A stretch of 7,519 bases of DNA from Defluviitaleaceae bacterium. GTDB lineage: Bacteria; Bacillota; Clostridia; Lachnospirales; WQUN01. How positions within the stretch are numbered: the first letter of the stretch is position 1; every line of letters begins with the position of its first letter. Positions 7,423 to 7,519 of the stretch are shown here, piece after piece. The position numbers were made by a program, and so were the translations under genes. The notes under the pieces were generated by a model, which did no database searches, was not told where the DNA came from, and worked only from the letters and a program-made list of their open reading frames with translations. The stretch lies in assembly GCA_009782245.1 (NCBI GenBank), contig WRKK01000244.1:1-7519 (forward strand). Reading direction: 5' to 3'.

Positions 7423-7456
7423 CCCCAACCAACGTGAGCATTGCCGTTGGTTGGGG
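7423..7456. repeat. perfect 12-bp inverted repeat between the two repeat units
   Basis: CCCCAACCAACG (7423-7434) and CGTTGGTTGGGG (7445-7456) pair perfectly around the 10-base loop TGAGCATTGC. No T-run follows on either strand, so it is not a standard intrinsic terminator. It fills most of the 43-base spacer separating units A and B. Confidence 0.88.
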
Positions 7457-7459
7457 ATT

Positions 7460-7519
7460 AGACGGGACGGGCGACCGAGGACGGTCGCCCCTACGGGTGG
7501 CATCGTTGTAGGGGCGACC
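7460..7519. repeat. palindromic repeat unit B (60 bases, reaches the window edge)
   Basis: A second copy in the same orientation as unit A. The core (7460-7493) differs from unit A at one of 34 bases, and the outer 26 bases (7494-7519) differ at four. GGTCGCCCCTA (7483-7493) and TAGGGGCGACC (7509-7519) form a perfect 11-bp inverted repeat around 15 bases. The unit stops exactly at the window end, so it or further copies may continue outside. Confidence 0.85.

Noticed and set aside
7346..7456. Intrinsic terminators formed by the GC-rich hairpins
   Set aside because: None of the stems is followed by a run of T on either strand.
7337..7493. Possible start of a CRISPR array (two near-identical 34-base direct repeats)
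   Set aside because: Only two copies, 89 bases apart, and the intervening DNA contains the rest of the repeat unit and a perfect stem rather than a unique spacer; no cas genes are present.
7288..7503. 71-codon minus-strand frame (and a 67-codon plus-strand frame) through the repeat block
   Set aside because: The peptide simply translates the palindromic repeats twice (GATVLGRPSRL and GATVLGRPFRL), there is no good ribosome site, and the stretch is explained by the non-coding repeats.

Overview
The window is ordinary chromosomal DNA with four protein genes, all on the minus strand and packed head to tail. In transcription order (right to left) they are: an intracellular GH95-type alpha-L-fucosidase (7260-4963), a CNNM/CBS-domain membrane protein of the HlyC/CorC class (4934-3630), a small uncharacterised protein (3588-3073), and the start of the DNA polymerase III alpha subunit gene dnaE (3047 down to the left edge, where it is cut off). 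The gaps are 28, 41 and 25 bases, each holding a ribosome binding site and no visible terminator or promoter, so the four look like one transcription unit. Long open frames on the plus strand under these genes are shadows.

Organism: purine-rich Shine-Dalgarno sites (AAAGGAGG, AAGGGGGTG, AGGAGG), two TTG start codons, and a DnaE with an intact PHP metal site and the typical linker before the OB domain suggest a Firmicute-like, probably clostridial, bacterium. This is inference from sequence style, not a proven placement. Base composition is uneven: sampled lines of dnaE are about 50-60% GC, the CBS protein about 42%, and the small unknown gene only about a third.

The right end (7261-7519) has no gene. 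It holds a short AT-rich leader for the fucosidase gene and then a GC-rich block of palindromic repeats: two related units of 80 and 60 bases, separated by a 43-base spacer carrying a perfect 12-bp inverted repeat. It looks like a dispersed, non-coding repeat family.

The genes do not form a recognisable pathway: fucose release, a membrane transport-type protein, an unknown and replication. I see no defence system, mobile element gene, CRISPR array or RNA gene. The most notable features are the palindromic block, three in-frame short tandem repeats inserted in loops of otherwise conserved proteins, and the low-GC unknown gene lying just upstream of dnaE.
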